Assembly (NCBI RefSeq): GCF_008761635.1
Contig: NZ_CP044344.1
Span: forward strand, 2,790,001 to 2,854,000
From: Nocardioides cynanchi
GTDB lineage: Bacteria > Actinomycetota > Actinomycetes > Propionibacteriales > Nocardioidaceae
Direction of reading: 5' to 3'
DNA length: 64,000 bases
Under the pieces are notes generated by a model. The model searched no databases. It worked only from the letters and a program-made list of their open reading frames with translations, and was not told where the DNA came from. The position numbers were made by a program, and so were the translations under genes. This document shows, one piece after another, positions 27,145-35,537 of the stretch; the first letter of the stretch is position 1; every line of letters begins with the position of its first letter.

Positions 27145-28806
27145 ATGAGCGTCGTCGAAGAACACCGGGGCGGGAACCTCACCAGGTCGGTCGGCTTCTA
27201 CGGCCTGATGTTCGTCTCCCTCGGGTCGATCATCGGCTCCGGCTGGCTGCTGGGAGCGCTGACCGCGGCCGAGACCGCCGGACCCGCCTCGATCATCTCG
27301 TGGGTGCTCGCGGCGGCCATGCTGGCCACGCTCGCCCTGGTGTACGCCGAGCTGGGCGCGACGTACCCGGTCGCGGGCGGCTCCGGGCGGTTCCCCTACT
27401 ACTCCCACGGTCCGATCGTCGGCTTCATCGGTGGGTGGGCAGCCTGGGTGCAGGCCGTGTTCATCGCCCCGATCGAGGTGCTGGCCGCGATCACCTACGT
27501 CAACAGCGTGCACTGGGTGAACACCAACTTCGCGATGATCGGCACCGACGGGCTGCTCAACACGCGTGGCCTCGTCGTGGCGGTGATCCTGATGCTCCTC
27601 TTCACCGCGATGAACCTCGCCGGTGCGCAGTTCATGTCCGAGAGCAACGTGATCCTGGTGATCTGGAAGACCGCCGTGCCGTTCCTGGCCATCGGCGTGA
27701 TCGCCTCACTGAGCTTCCACCCCGGCAACTTCACCGCCGGCGGCGGCTTCATGCCGCACGGCTGGCACGGCGTCTTCGCGGCACTCCCGGTCGGTGTGGT
27801 CTTCGCGCTGCAGGGCTTCGAGCAGGCCGTCTGCCTGGCCGGTGAGGCCCGCAACCCGCGCAAGGACCTGTCCCGCGCGATCCTGACCGCGATGGGTATC
27901 GGCGCCCTGCTCTACACGCTGCTCCAGGTCACGATGATCGCCGGGCTCAACCCCGCCGACGTCGCCCACAACTGGGACCGCCCGCTCGGCCAGGACCCCT
28001 CCGACTACGGCGCGTGGTACACCCTGGCGCTCGCGGTCGGCGCGACCTGGCTGGCCGTGATCCTGATCATCGACGCGGTGATCTCCCCCGCCGGCACCGG
28101 CATCGTCTACCTCGGGACCTCGGCCCGGCTGTCCTACGCGCTGGGTGAGGAGCGCGAGATGCCCGGTGCCCTGGCGCGGACCAACGCCCGCGGCGTGCCC
28201 TACATCTCGATCATCGTCGCTCTGGTCGTCGGCCTGATCGGCTTCGGACCGTTCAAGAGCTGGGCCGCCCTCGTCAGCGCGGTCACCGGCGCGACCGCGG
28301 TGATGTACGCGATGGCGCCGATCGCGCTCGGCTCCCTGCACCTCAGTGACGGCGACCGGCCGCGGCAGTACCGGATGCCGTGGCCGAAGGTGCTCCTGCC
28401 GACGGCCTTCGTCAGCGCGAACCTGATCCTCTACTGGGGCGGCTACGACGTGAACCTCAAGGTGGTCGGCGCCATCGCGGTCGGCCTGGTCGTGTTCGTG
28501 GTCGGCTCCGTGGTCAACCGGACCCACGCCTTCTCGACGTTCCGGAACTCCTGGTGGATCCCCGTGTGGCTCGGCGGCGTGCTGGTGATCGGCCGCTTCG
28601 GTCGCTACGGCGACCCGACCAAGGGCGGCGTGCAGCGGCACACCGACAGTCTCCCGGCGTTCGTCGACCTCGGCGTGGTGATCGCGTTCGCCCTCGTCAT
28701 CTACTACCTCGCGGTGGCGATGCGCCTCGAGCCCAACGGCGTGAATGAGGAAGTCGCCAAGGACGCCCACCAGCTGGCGGGTCTCGACGAGCTGACCACC
28801 GCCTGA
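27145..28806 (+). CDS. APC-family amino acid permease
   Basis: This 553-residue transporter has 12 or more helices. The first carries the APC substrate-backbone motif GSIIGSGWLL (residues 25-34), the third the loop AELGATYPVAGGSGRFPYYS, and ALQGFEQAVCLAGEARNPRK corresponds to the conserved sequence after helix 6. It should import or exchange amino acids across the cell membrane; the substrate is not predictable. ATG 27145 is preceded by AAAGG nine bases upstream. An 18-bp perfect inverted repeat follows the stop at 28817. Confidence 0.92.
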   Translation: MSVVEEHRGGNLTRSVGFYGLMFVSLGSIIGSGWLLGALTAAETAGPASIISWVLAAAMLATLALVYAELGATYPVAGGSGRFPYYSHGPIVGFIGGWAAWVQAVFIAPIEVLAAITYVNSVHWVNTNFAMIGTDGLLNTRGLVVAVILMLLFTAMNLAGAQFMSESNVILVIWKTAVPFLAIGVIASLSFHPGNFTAGGGFMPHGWHGVFAALPVGVVFALQGFEQAVCLAGEARNPRKDLSRAILTAMGIGALLYTLLQVTMIAGLNPADVAHNWDRPLGQDPSDYGAWYTLALAVGATWLAVILIIDAVISPAGTGIVYLGTSARLSYALGEEREMPGALARTNARGVPYISIIVALVVGLIGFGPFKSWAALVSAVTGATAVMYAMAPIALGSLHLSDGDRPRQYRMPWPKVLLPTAFVSANLILYWGGYDVNLKVVGAIAVGLVVFVVGSVVNRTHAFSTFRNSWWIPVWLGGVLVIGRFGRYGDPTKGGVQRHTDSLPAFVDLGVVIAFALVIYYLAVAMRLEPNGVNEEVAKDAHQLAGLDELTTA

Positions 28807-28816
28807 GAGACGACAT

Positions 28817-28857
28817 CGTGGTGGATCCGGACCATCAGGTGGTCCGGATCCACCACG
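28817..28857. repeat. Perfect 18-bp inverted repeat, terminator-like
   Basis: CGTGGTGGATCCGGACCA and its exact complement lie either side of a five-base loop. It starts ten bases after the permease stop and lies before the 3' end of the tRNA-Ser gene on the other strand, so it could act as a bidirectional terminator. The long perfect arms with no T-run are also typical of a dispersed palindromic element. Confidence 0.65.
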
Positions 28858-28887
28858 GTGCGGGCGACGACTTTCGTGGCCCCTGGC

Positions 28888-28977
28888 TGGCGGTGGCGGT
28901 GGGATTTGAACCCACGGTGGGCTTGCACCCACACACGCTTTCGAGGCGTGCTCCTTAGGCCGCTCGGACACGCCACC
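28888..28977 (-). tRNA. tRNA-Ser (CGA anticodon)
   Basis: The 90-base gene starts GGTGGCG and pairs with CGCCACC before discriminator G and an encoded CCA. The anticodon stem CACGC/GCGTG encloses CTCGAAA, giving anticodon CGA. A long variable arm (GTGGGTGCAAGCCCAC) marks a class II tRNA, and the T-arm reads GGGTTCAAATCCC. It decodes UCG serine codons, which are common in this genome. Confidence 0.95.
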
Positions 28978-28987
28978 GCGGGAGAGG

Positions 28988-29446
28988 CTACCCGAGCCGC
29001 TGGGCGGCGAAGAAATCGCCCAGCAGGCTCCGGGACTCCTCCGCGAGCAACCCGGACACGACCTCGGGGCGGTGGTTGAGCCGGCGGTCGCGGACCACGT
29101 CCCAGAGGGACCCGACCGCGCCCGCCTTGTCGTCGTACGTCGCGAACACGACGCGGTCGAGACGGGCCAGCACGATCGCACCGGCGCACATCGTGCAGGG
29201 CTCCAGGGTCACCACGAGGGTGCAGCCGGTCAGCCGCCACTCGCCCACGACGCCGGCCGCGGCCCGGATCGCGACCAACTCGGCATGGCCGGTCGGGTCG
29301 GCGTCGCGCTCGCGGACGTTGTGGCCACGGCCCAGGATGGTGCCGTCGGCGTCGAGCACCACCGCACCGATCGGCACGTCACCGGAGGCCAGGGCCTCGC
29401 GCGCCTCGTCGAGGGCGGCGCGCATCGCCACGTCGTACGAGGTCAT
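28988..29446 (-). CDS. tadA: tRNA(Arg) adenosine-34 deaminase TadA
   Basis: This 152-residue zinc deaminase has H54-A55-E56 (catalytic proton shuttle) and P83-C84...C87 (LEPCTMCAGA), the zinc ligands of the cytidine/adenosine deaminase fold. It converts A34 to inosine in tRNA-Arg(ACG), allowing one tRNA to read CGU, CGC and CGA. The start is the ATG at 29446. It lies just 11 bases from the tRNA-Ser gene and 25 bases behind a TadA-associated protein, with which it forms an operon. Confidence 0.95.
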   Translation of the reverse strand: MTSYDVAMRAALDEAREALASGDVPIGAVVLDADGTILGRGHNVRERDADPTGHAELVAIRAAAGVVGEWRLTGCTLVVTLEPCTMCAGAIVLARLDRVVFATYDDKAGAVGSLWDVVRDRRLNHRPEVVSGLLAEESRSLLGDFFAAQRLG

Positions 29447-29471
29447 GCGCGGCCGGTCACGGGCGCGAGGG

Positions 29472-29957
29472 TCACGCGGAGGTGAGGCCGACGGCCTCGT
29501 CGAACTGCGAGCCGAAGCCCAGCCGCCGGGCCACGTCGGAGAGCATCTCGTCGGGGTAGAGGTCGAGGTCGTCGAGGAGCACCGCCATGTCCATGGCGTG
29601 CATCCCGAGGTCGCCGAGCAGGTCGAGGTCACCGGCGGGCGCCTGCTCGTCGTCGTCCTCGGGCTCGGGCAGGCCGAGCAGCTCGACCGCCGAGCGGGCC
29701 AGCTCCCACTCGTCGGCGGCGGTGATGTCGGAGAGCAGGATCCGCACGGTCGGGCCGGCGACGCGGACCAGCACGAAGAAGTCCTCGTCGACCGCGACCA
29801 GCCCGAGCGCGCCGCCGTCACCGGGGAAGCGGCGCAGTGCGTGGGCCAGCCTGTCGACGTCGGTGAGCACGTCGTGGACCAGCTCCACGACCTGCCAGAC
29901 ACCCTCCTCACGGTAGGCGGCAACCGCGAAGTCGATGCCGTCGATCTGTTCGCTCAT
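29472..29957 (-). CDS. TadA-associated conserved actinobacterial protein
   Basis: This 161-residue acidic soluble protein, MSEQIDGIDFAVAAYREEGV onward, contains WQVVELVHDVLTDVDRLAHA, GALGLVAVDEDFFVLVRVAG and a C-terminal YPDEMLSDVARRLGFG. This family is found upstream of tadA in many actinobacteria and is named after that position only; no reaction is known. GGAGGTAG precedes the ATG. The acid-rich insert (EPEDDDEQAPAGD) near residue 105 looks like a loop. Confidence 0.88.
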   Translation of the reverse strand: MSEQIDGIDFAVAAYREEGVWQVVELVHDVLTDVDRLAHALRRFPGDGGALGLVAVDEDFFVLVRVAGPTVRILLSDITAADEWELARSAVELLGLPEPEDDDEQAPAGDLDLLGDLGMHAMDMAVLLDDLDLYPDEMLSDVARRLGFGSQFDEAVGLTSA

Positions 29958-30064
29958 GCCTACCTCCGATCACGTCGAGCCGCGCAGGACCCGTCCAGCC
30001 TGACAGGTGCCCTGACCCCTGCCAACCCTGTTCGGCCGTGAGGAGCAGAACTCTCAGCAACCAC

Positions 30065-30070
30065 TAGGGT
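30065..30070 (+). promoter_or_regulatory. -10 box of upp (leaderless)
   Basis: TAGGGT lies seven bases before the upp ATG. No ribosome-binding sequence is present in the gap and no clear -35 is seen. Confidence 0.6.
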
Positions 30071-30077
30071 TCGGGGC

Positions 30078-30719
30078 ATGCGCACGATCGTCGTCGACCA
30101 CCCTCTCGTCGCCCACAAGCTCACCGCGCTGCGTGACGTGAACACCGACTCCCCGTCGTTCCGTCGACTGGTCGACCAGCTGGTCACGCTGCTGGCCTAC
30201 GAGGCGACCCGTGACGTGCGGATCGAGCCGTTCGACATCCGCACCCCGGTGGCGCCGACGACCGGGGTCCGCCTCTCGCAGCCGATGCCAATGGTGGTGC
30301 CGATCCTGCGCGCCGGGCTGGGGATGCTCGAGGGCATGATGAAGTGCCTCCCGACGGCCGAGGTCGGCTTCCTCGGGATGATGCGCGACGAGGAGACGCT
30401 GGAGGCGACGACGTACGCCGAGCGGTTGCCCGACGACCTCGCGGGGCGGCAGTGCTACGTGCTCGACCCGATGCTCGCCACCGGCGGCACCCTGGCGGCC
30501 GCGATCCGCTTCCTGACCGACCGGGGGGCCGACCACATCACCGCGATCTGCCTGCTGGCCGCGCCCGAGGGCTGCGCCCGGCTGGAGCAGGGCCTCGAGG
30601 GGCTCGACGTACCGGTCACCGTGGTCACCGCGGCGATGGACGAGAAGCTCAACGAGAAGGGCTACATCGTGCCGGGCCTCGGCGACGCCGGCGACCGGCT
30701 GTACGGTCTCGCCGGCTGA
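30078..30719 (+). CDS. upp: Uracil phosphoribosyltransferase
   Basis: This 213-residue salvage enzyme converts uracil and PRPP to UMP. The PRPP loop [15 protein letters not shown] (residues 129-143), the flexible [10 protein letters not shown] loop near 75 and the C-terminal uracil-binding region [15 protein letters not shown] are all present, at the family's usual length. It is a single gene with a leaderless promoter and converges with a small membrane-protein gene five bases away. Confidence 0.97.
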   Translation: MRTIVVDHPLVAHKLTALRDVNTDSPSFRRLVDQLVTLLAYEATRDVRIEPFDIRTPVAPTTGVRLSQPMPMVVPILRAGLGMLEGMMKCLPTAEVGFLGMMRDEETLEATTYAERLPDDLAGRQCYVLDPMLATGGTLAAAIRFLTDRGADHITAICLLAAPEGCARLEQGLEGLDVPVTVVTAAMDEKLNEKGYIVPGLGDAGDRLYGLAG

Positions 30720-30724
30720 CGGCG

Positions 30725-30895
30725 TCAGCCGGGGTAGATCGGCACCGTCCCCGTGGCGATCAGGATCGCCAGGACGACGACCACCAGCGCCAGCACGGCG
30801 TAGGCGACCTCTTTGTTGACCCGGGTGTCCTTGGACTCCGGCGCTTCGTACCGATGCCCGTCGGGCTTGAGCATCGGATCCTTCTCGTCACTCAT
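30725..30895 (-). CDS. Small single-pass membrane protein (56 aa)
   Basis: This short gene encodes MSDEKDPMLKPDGHRYEAPE, then SKDTRVNKEVAYAV and a single helix (LALVVVVLAILIATGTVPIY), ending PG. The layout, cytoplasmic charged N-terminus plus C-terminal helix, is that of small conserved actinobacterial membrane proteins. Its start follows no obvious strong ribosome site (CAGGGC precedes it). The codon choice is GC-rich in third positions, which supports true coding. Function unknown. Confidence 0.72.
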   Translation of the reverse strand: MSDEKDPMLKPDGHRYEAPESKDTRVNKEVAYAVLALVVVVLAILIATGTVPIYPG

Positions 30896-30923
30896 GCCCT
30901 GCTAACGATCCGACCCCACGATT

Positions 30924-30987
30924 GGTCACAAACCGCAGGTCTGCGGGCCGAAAAGTCGCCGTTTGGTCCCAAACCGCATACTTTTCG
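30924..30987. repeat. Nested palindrome with direct repeats downstream of pntB
   Basis: CGAAAAGT (30949-30956) pairs with ACTTTTCG (30980-30987) and encloses GTTTGG-TC-CCAAAC (30961-30974). A 14-base direct repeat, GGTCACAAACCGCA and GGTCCCAAACCGCA, lies at 30924 and 30965. It is unusually AT-rich for this genome and lies between two minus-strand genes, so it may end pntB transcripts or be a mobile palindromic element. Confidence 0.6.
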
Positions 30988-30995
30988 ACCGCGGC

Positions 30996-32381
30996 TCAGA
31001 GCGCCTTGACCGCGTTGAGCAGCTTGCTCATGGAGTCCTTGGCGTCCCCGAAGAGCAGCGAGGTGCGCTGGTCGAAGAGCAGCTCGTTCTCGATCCCGGC
31101 GAAGCCCGGGCGCATCGAGCGCTTCATGAAGATCACCTGGCGGGCCGCGTCGGCGTTCAGGATCGGCATGCCGTAGATCGGGGCGCTGGGGGTCGTCCGC
31201 GCGGCCGGGTTGACCACGTCGTTGGCGCCGACCACCAGGGCCACGTCGGTGTCCTTGAAGTCGCCGTTGATGTCGTCCATCTCGCGCAGCTGCTCGTAGG
31301 GCACCTGCGCCTCGGCGAGCAGCACGTTCATGTGACCGGGCATCCGGCCCGCCACCGGGTGGATCGCGTAGTCCACCTCGATGCCGCGGGCGCTGAGCAC
31401 GTCGACCAGCTCGCGCAGGGTGTGCTGCGCCTGCGCCACGGCCAGTCCGTAGCCCGGCACGATGATCACCCGGTCGGCGTACGCGAGCATGATCGCGGCG
31501 TCCTCGGGCGTGACGCTCTTGACCGGCCGGTCACTGGCCTCGCCGGACCCGAGGGTCGAGCCGCCCTTGAGGGCGCCGAACAGGATGTTGGCCACCGAGC
31601 GGCCCATGGCGCCGGCCATCAGCAGGGTCAGGAACGTGCCGGACGCGCCGACCAGGGTGCCGGCGATCAGCAGCAGCACGTTGGAGAGCACGTAGCCGCC
31701 GGCCGCGACGGTCAGGCCGGTGAAGGCGTTGAGCATCGAGATCACGATCGGCACATCGGCGCCACCGACCGGAAGGACGAGCAGGACGCCGATCAGCAGG
31801 CCGAGCAGGCCGAGCACGATGCCCACCCACATCCGCGGGTCGTTCACGAGGAGTACGGCGAGCACGACGGCCCCGACAAGCGCGCCACCGAAGATCACCG
31901 GCAGCCCCGGGAACACCACCGGCCGCGAGGTCATCAGGTCCTGGAGCTTGGCGAAGGTGATCAGCGAGCCGGCGAAGGACACCGAGCCGACCACGATCGT
32001 GAACGCGGTGGCGGCGAGGTTGAACCAGCTGTCGTGGCCGCCGGCGTCGATCACGCTGTTGAGCTCCAGCAGCGCGACGAGCGCGGCCGCGCCGCCACCG
32101 ACACCGTTGAACAGCGCCACCATCTGGGGCATCTGGGTCATCTGCACGGTGCGGGCGCCGTACACACCGCCGACGGTGCCGACCAGGATCGCAGCCAGGA
32201 TCAGCGGGACGTGGTGCAGGTGCAGGTCGGTCCAGAAGAACGGGACGATGCAGGCGACCACGGCCGCACCGGCGCCGAGCAGGTTGCCGTTGCGAGCCGT
32301 CTTGGGCCCGGAGAGGCCCTTGAGGGCGAGGATGAAGCAGACCCCGCACGCGAGGAAGACCAGCTGGATCCAGACCGGCAT
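30996..32381 (-). CDS. pntB: Proton-translocating NAD(P) transhydrogenase, beta subunit
   Basis: This 461-residue subunit has about nine membrane helices (domain II part) and a C-terminal NADP(H)-binding domain III. The latter contains VIIVPGYGLAVAQAQH (fingerprint GYGLAVAQ), RMPGHMNVLLAEA and ALVVGANDVVNPAART. It uses the proton gradient to drive hydride transfer from NADH to NADP+. Its ATG overlaps the pntA2 stop by one base, so all three pnt genes form an operon with a leaderless promoter at 33992. Confidence 0.96.
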   Translation of the reverse strand: MPVWIQLVFLACGVCFILALKGLSGPKTARNGNLLGAGAAVVACIVPFFWTDLHLHHVPLILAAILVGTVGGVYGARTVQMTQMPQMVALFNGVGGGAAALVALLELNSVIDAGGHDSWFNLAATAFTIVVGSVSFAGSLITFAKLQDLMTSRPVVFPGLPVIFGGALVGAVVLAVLLVNDPRMWVGIVLGLLGLLIGVLLVLPVGGADVPIVISMLNAFTGLTVAAGGYVLSNVLLLIAGTLVGASGTFLTLLMAGAMGRSVANILFGALKGGSTLGSGEASDRPVKSVTPEDAAIMLAYADRVIIVPGYGLAVAQAQHTLRELVDVLSARGIEVDYAIHPVAGRMPGHMNVLLAEAQVPYEQLREMDDINGDFKDTDVALVVGANDVVNPAARTTPSAPIYGMPILNADAARQVIFMKRSMRPGFAGIENELLFDQRTSLLFGDAKDSMSKLLNAVKAL

Positions 32382-32719
32382 CAGGCGGCCCCACCCTTCG
32401 TCGAGCCCTGGTCGGAGTCGGCGGGCTTCGCGGGGCGCTTGCGCACGAACATCTGGAGCATCCGGTCGGTGACGACGAAGCCGCCCACCATGTTCACCGA
32501 CGCCAGCACGATCGCGACCAGCCCGACGGTCACCGCCACGGTGTTGTCGGTCGTGCCGGTCACGATGATCGCGCCGAGCAGGATGATCCCGTGGATGGCG
32601 TTGGCCCCGGACATCAGCGGCGTGTGCAGCGTCGAGGAGACCTTGGAGATCACCTCGATGCCCACGAACACGCTGAGCACGAAGATCGTGAGCCAGACGA
32701 CCGACTCGCTGAGGATCAC
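32381..32719 (-). CDS. pntAB: NAD(P) transhydrogenase, alpha-2 membrane subunit
   Basis: This 112-residue protein has three or four helices (VVWLTIFVLSVFVGIEVISK first) and the conserved loop VSSTLHTPLMSGANAIHGII with the histidine that joins proton conduction. It is the membrane portion that in E. coli is fused to the NAD-binding alpha part; here it is separate, as in Rhodospirillum-type three-subunit enzymes. It overlaps the neighbouring pnt genes on both sides by one and four bases. Confidence 0.95.
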   Translation of the reverse strand: MILSESVVWLTIFVLSVFVGIEVISKVSSTLHTPLMSGANAIHGIILLGAIIVTGTTDNTVAVTVGLVAIVLASVNMVGGFVVTDRMLQMFVRKRPAKPADSDQGSTKGGAA

Positions 32720-33984
32720 TGGTCGGCCTCCTGGTCGTAGGGAAGATCGAGCTGCTGGTCGACCGGACCCGCGGCCGGTTCGGCGTCGCCGGCGCCTGCA
32801 TCTTCGGGCGGTTCCGGTGTCGGCTCTGGCGCCGCCGCGGGCGGCTCGGCCGACCCCTCGATCGCCTCGCGGGTCGGCTCGTGCACGATCGCCCCGTCGC
32901 GGGTGACGCAGCTGCTGGCCACGATCTCGTCGTCGAAGTCGGGGGCGAAGGACGCGTGGCCCTCAGCGTCCTTCGCGGTCATCAGGGTGACCAGGTTGAC
33001 GATGTTCTGGGCGTAGAGCTTCGAGGCCGGGCCGGGCATCTGGCTGGGGACGTTGCGGCCGCCCCACACCTGGGCGTTGCCGACCCGGACCACCTCGCCG
33101 GGCACCGAGCCCTCGACGTTGCCACCGGTCTCGGCGGCCAGGTCGACCACGACAGAGCCCGGCTTCATCTGCTCGACCATCTCGCGGGTGACCAGCATGG
33201 GGGCGGCGCGGCCGGGGACGGCAGCCGTGGTGATCAGCGCGTCGGCCGCGGCGATGAACGGCGTCAGCAGCTCGCGCTGGCGCGCCGCGCGGTCCTCGGT
33301 CATCTCGCGGGCATAGCCGCCGGCCCCCTCGAGGGTGTCGAGGTCGAGGTCGATCGACTTGGCGCCCATCGAGCGGATCTCCTCCGCAGCGGCCGCACGT
33401 ACGTCGTACGCCCGGACGATCGCGCCGAGCCGCTTGGACGTGGCGATCGCCTGGAGCCCGGCCACCCCGGCACCCAGGACGACCACTTCGGCAGCCTGGA
33501 CGGTGCCGGCCGCGGTCATGTTGAGGGGGAAGAAGCGGCGCAGCAGCCCGGCGGCGACGATCGCGCAGCGGTAGCCGGAGACCAGGGCCTGCGAGCTGAG
33601 GCCGTCCATCGACTGGGCGCGCGAGATCCGCGGGATCAGCTCGACCGCGTGGGCGGTGATGCCGGCGTCGCGGAGCTCGACCACGGTGGCCTGCTCCTGG
33701 TTGGTCGGCAGGAACGAGATGGCGCTGGCGCCGCGGCGCATCCGTCGGATCCGGTCCACCGACAGGGGCTGCACCGAGACCACCACGTCGGCGTCCTCGA
33801 ACGCGGCGTCGTCCAGTCGGGCTCCGGCCTCGGTGTACTCCTCGTCCGCGATCAGCGCGTGCAGGCCCGCTCCCGGCTCGACCGCCACGTCGTACCCCAG
33901 GCCGGTGAGCTTGGCCACCAGCTCCGGCACCATCGCGACGCGTGCCTCTCCCTCGCGGGACTCCTTGGCAACTGCGATCTTCAC
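32716..33984 (-). CDS. pntA: NAD(P) transhydrogenase, alpha-1 (NAD-binding) subunit
   Basis: This 422-residue soluble domain I subunit has the alanine dehydrogenase/PNT fold, with the N-terminal motif VAKESREGEARVAMVPELV and the dinucleotide-binding VVVLGAGVAGLQAIATSKRL. The last 50 residues form an Ala/Pro/Glu-rich tail that most relatives of about 370-380 residues lack; it may tether the subunit to the membrane parts. The GTG at 33984 is confirmed by TAGTTT seven bases upstream, so the pnt operon is leaderless. Confidence 0.95.
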   Translation of the reverse strand: MKIAVAKESREGEARVAMVPELVAKLTGLGYDVAVEPGAGLHALIADEEYTEAGARLDDAAFEDADVVVSVQPLSVDRIRRMRRGASAISFLPTNQEQATVVELRDAGITAHAVELIPRISRAQSMDGLSSQALVSGYRCAIVAAGLLRRFFPLNMTAAGTVQAAEVVVLGAGVAGLQAIATSKRLGAIVRAYDVRAAAAEEIRSMGAKSIDLDLDTLEGAGGYAREMTEDRAARQRELLTPFIAAADALITTAAVPGRAAPMLVTREMVEQMKPGSVVVDLAAETGGNVEGSVPGEVVRVGNAQVWGGRNVPSQMPGPASKLYAQNIVNLVTLMTAKDAEGHASFAPDFDDEIVASSCVTRDGAIVHEPTREAIEGSAEPPAAAPEPTPEPPEDAGAGDAEPAAGPVDQQLDLPYDQEADQ

Positions 33985-33991
33985 GCGCTTG

Positions 33992-33997
33992 AAACTA
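33992..33997 (-). promoter_or_regulatory. -10 box of the pnt operon (leaderless)
   Basis: TAGTTT is separated from the GTG at 33984 by seven bases. Confidence 0.55.
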
Positions 33998-34062
33998 GGC
34001 CATATCGGCCGCGACTCCCACCCTTCTCGCCGTACCCGGGCGTGGCGTTCTCCACAGGCTCG

Positions 34063-34131
34063 CGGGATAGTCCGTGACGATCGGCATCTTGACGGAGGCG
34101 ATCCACCTGCGAAACGTCACGGACTATCCCG
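34063..34131. repeat. 69-bp element with 17-bp perfect inverted termini
   Basis: CGGGATAGTCCGTGACG at 34063-34079 is matched exactly by its complement at 34115-34131; 35 unrelated bases lie between. The right arm overlaps the end of thpR and provides its TAG stop codon. Termini, size and position resemble a small non-autonomous insertion element. No target duplication is clear. Confidence 0.75.
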
Positions 34132-34690
34132 ACAGGGCGAACTCCTCCACCGTCTCGTAGCGGGGTCGACCGCGGGCTCCCTCGCCGAGGTACGACGCCA
34201 CGAGGGCGATCCGGTCGGCCCGCCAGGCCGGCCCGCGGTAGGTGTCCAGGACCCGCAGCCAGCTGGTCACGTCCTGCGGCTGGCCGAGCCGGGCGACGGT
34301 CACGTGCGGGCGGAAGCGCTGCCCGTCGACGCGCACGCCGGCCCGGTTGGCGGTGGCGCGGGAACCGCGAGCGAGCCGGTCCAGCTCGGTGCGGCCCGCC
34401 TGGTCGAGGTCGAGACCGGCCGAGAGCACGCGGGCCCGGGCGGGGTCGGGGAACGCGCCGCCGCCGGCGAGCGCCGTCGCCACGGGAGTACGACGTGCCG
34501 CGGCGCGGGCGAGGCCGTCGACGAGGTCGTCGAGAGCCCGGTCGGGCACGTCGGCCAGGAAGGCCAGGGTCACGTGGAGCTGCTCGGGCGCCGACCACCG
34601 GAAGCCGGCCGCCGCACGTCGTACCTCCAGGAAGGCGTCAAGGTGCTCGACGGCGTCAGGTGGCGGCCGGAGCGCCACGAACATCCGCAT
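34124..34690 (-). CDS. thpR: RNA 2',3'-cyclic phosphodiesterase (LigT/ThpR)
   Basis: This 188-residue two-histidine phosphoesterase has HxT motifs at H39-V-T41 (HVTLAFL) and H129-V-T131 (HVTVARL). It opens 2',3'-cyclic phosphates on RNA ends. The ATG at 34690 is two bases after the VIT1-type gene stop (34692), so the genes are co-transcribed. The C-terminus ends EFALSG with a TAG that belongs to an inverted-repeat element, so the original C-terminus may have been longer. Confidence 0.93.
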   Translation of the reverse strand: MRMFVALRPPPDAVEHLDAFLEVRRAAAGFRWSAPEQLHVTLAFLADVPDRALDDLVDGLARAAARRTPVATALAGGGAFPDPARARVLSAGLDLDQAGRTELDRLARGSRATANRAGVRVDGQRFRPHVTVARLGQPQDVTSWLRVLDTYRGPAWRADRIALVASYLGEGARGRPRYETVEEFALSG

Positions 34691-34691
34691 C

Positions 34692-35423
34692 TCAGAGGTG
34701 GGCGCCGACCAGGCTTCCGACCGCGTAGGTGACGACCATCGCCAGCAGCCCACCGGCGACGTTGCGCACGACCGCCCGGCCGCGCGGGCTGAAGCCCAGC
34801 TTGGCCTGGACGAACCCAGCCACCGCGAGCGCGATCGCCACGGTGACGACCGTGGCCCAGACCCGGATCGACAGGGGGCTCAGGGTGATCACGAGCAGCG
34901 GCAGGAGGGCCCCGGTGGTGAACGCGACCATCGAGGCGAAGGCGGCGTGCCAGGCGTTGGTGAGGTTGTCGGGGTCGATCCCGAACTCGATGTCGGCGTG
35001 CGCGGCCAGGGCGTCGTGGTCGGTGAGCTCCTGGGCGACCTGCTTGGCCGTCTCGCGGCTGAGGCCCTTCCGCTCGTACATCTTGGCGAGCTCGCGCTGC
35101 TCGGTCTCGGGCATCTTCTGCAGCTCCTGCGCCTCCATCGCGAGCATCGCCTGCTCCGAGTCGCGCTGGGCGTTCACCGAGACGTACTCACCGGCGCCCA
35201 TGCTCAGCGCGCCAGCCACCAGACCGGCGATCCCGGCCACGAAGACCGGGGAGCGCTCGGCGGTGGCACCCGCGACGCCCATCACGATGCCGGCGGTCGA
35301 GACGATGCCGTCGTTCGCGCCGAGCACCCCGGCGCGCAGCCAGTTGAGGCGGTTGCCGACGTCGTCGCCGATCTCCTCGTGCCAGTGCTGGGGGTTCTCG
35401 TCGGTCCCGATCTCCATGCTCAC
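34692..35423 (-). CDS. VIT1/CCC1-family iron/manganese transporter
   Basis: This 243-residue membrane protein has the VIT1 hallmark LRAGVLGANDGIVSTAGIVM near its start, then helix pairs, a cytoplasmic acidic helical insert (about residues 85-145, rich in EQ/EL and ending DHDALAAHADIE) and AALxAFTTGALLPLL-type helices. Family members export Fe2+ or Mn2+ or load it into stores in exchange for protons. The GTG at 35423 has AGGA seven bases upstream; the ATG six bases later is an alternative. It heads a two-gene operon with thpR. Confidence 0.92.
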   Translation of the reverse strand: MSMEIGTDENPQHWHEEIGDDVGNRLNWLRAGVLGANDGIVSTAGIVMGVAGATAERSPVFVAGIAGLVAGALSMGAGEYVSVNAQRDSEQAMLAMEAQELQKMPETEQRELAKMYERKGLSRETAKQVAQELTDHDALAAHADIEFGIDPDNLTNAWHAAFASMVAFTTGALLPLLVITLSPLSIRVWATVVTVAIALAVAGFVQAKLGFSPRGRAVVRNVAGGLLAMVVTYAVGSLVGAHL

Positions 35424-35537
35424 CCACCAATCCTGTCACTCCCTGACCCCACCGCAAGCAAGGTGACCCTTGGGCAGACGCGGGCCGCCCGGGTCCGTCG
35501 TACGACGTCATCGCGGCCGGGGCCGAGGTCGAGGTGC

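Noticed and set aside
28858..29079. Plus-strand ORF reading WDLNPRWACTHTRFR
   Set aside because: It is an antisense reading of the tRNA-Ser gene, a common false ORF around tRNA-Ser genes.
27706..29181. Long minus-strand ORF containing SERPKEHASKACVG
   Set aside because: It reads through the tRNA-Ser and the antisense of the permease gene; the family-like peptide comes from the tRNA sequence.
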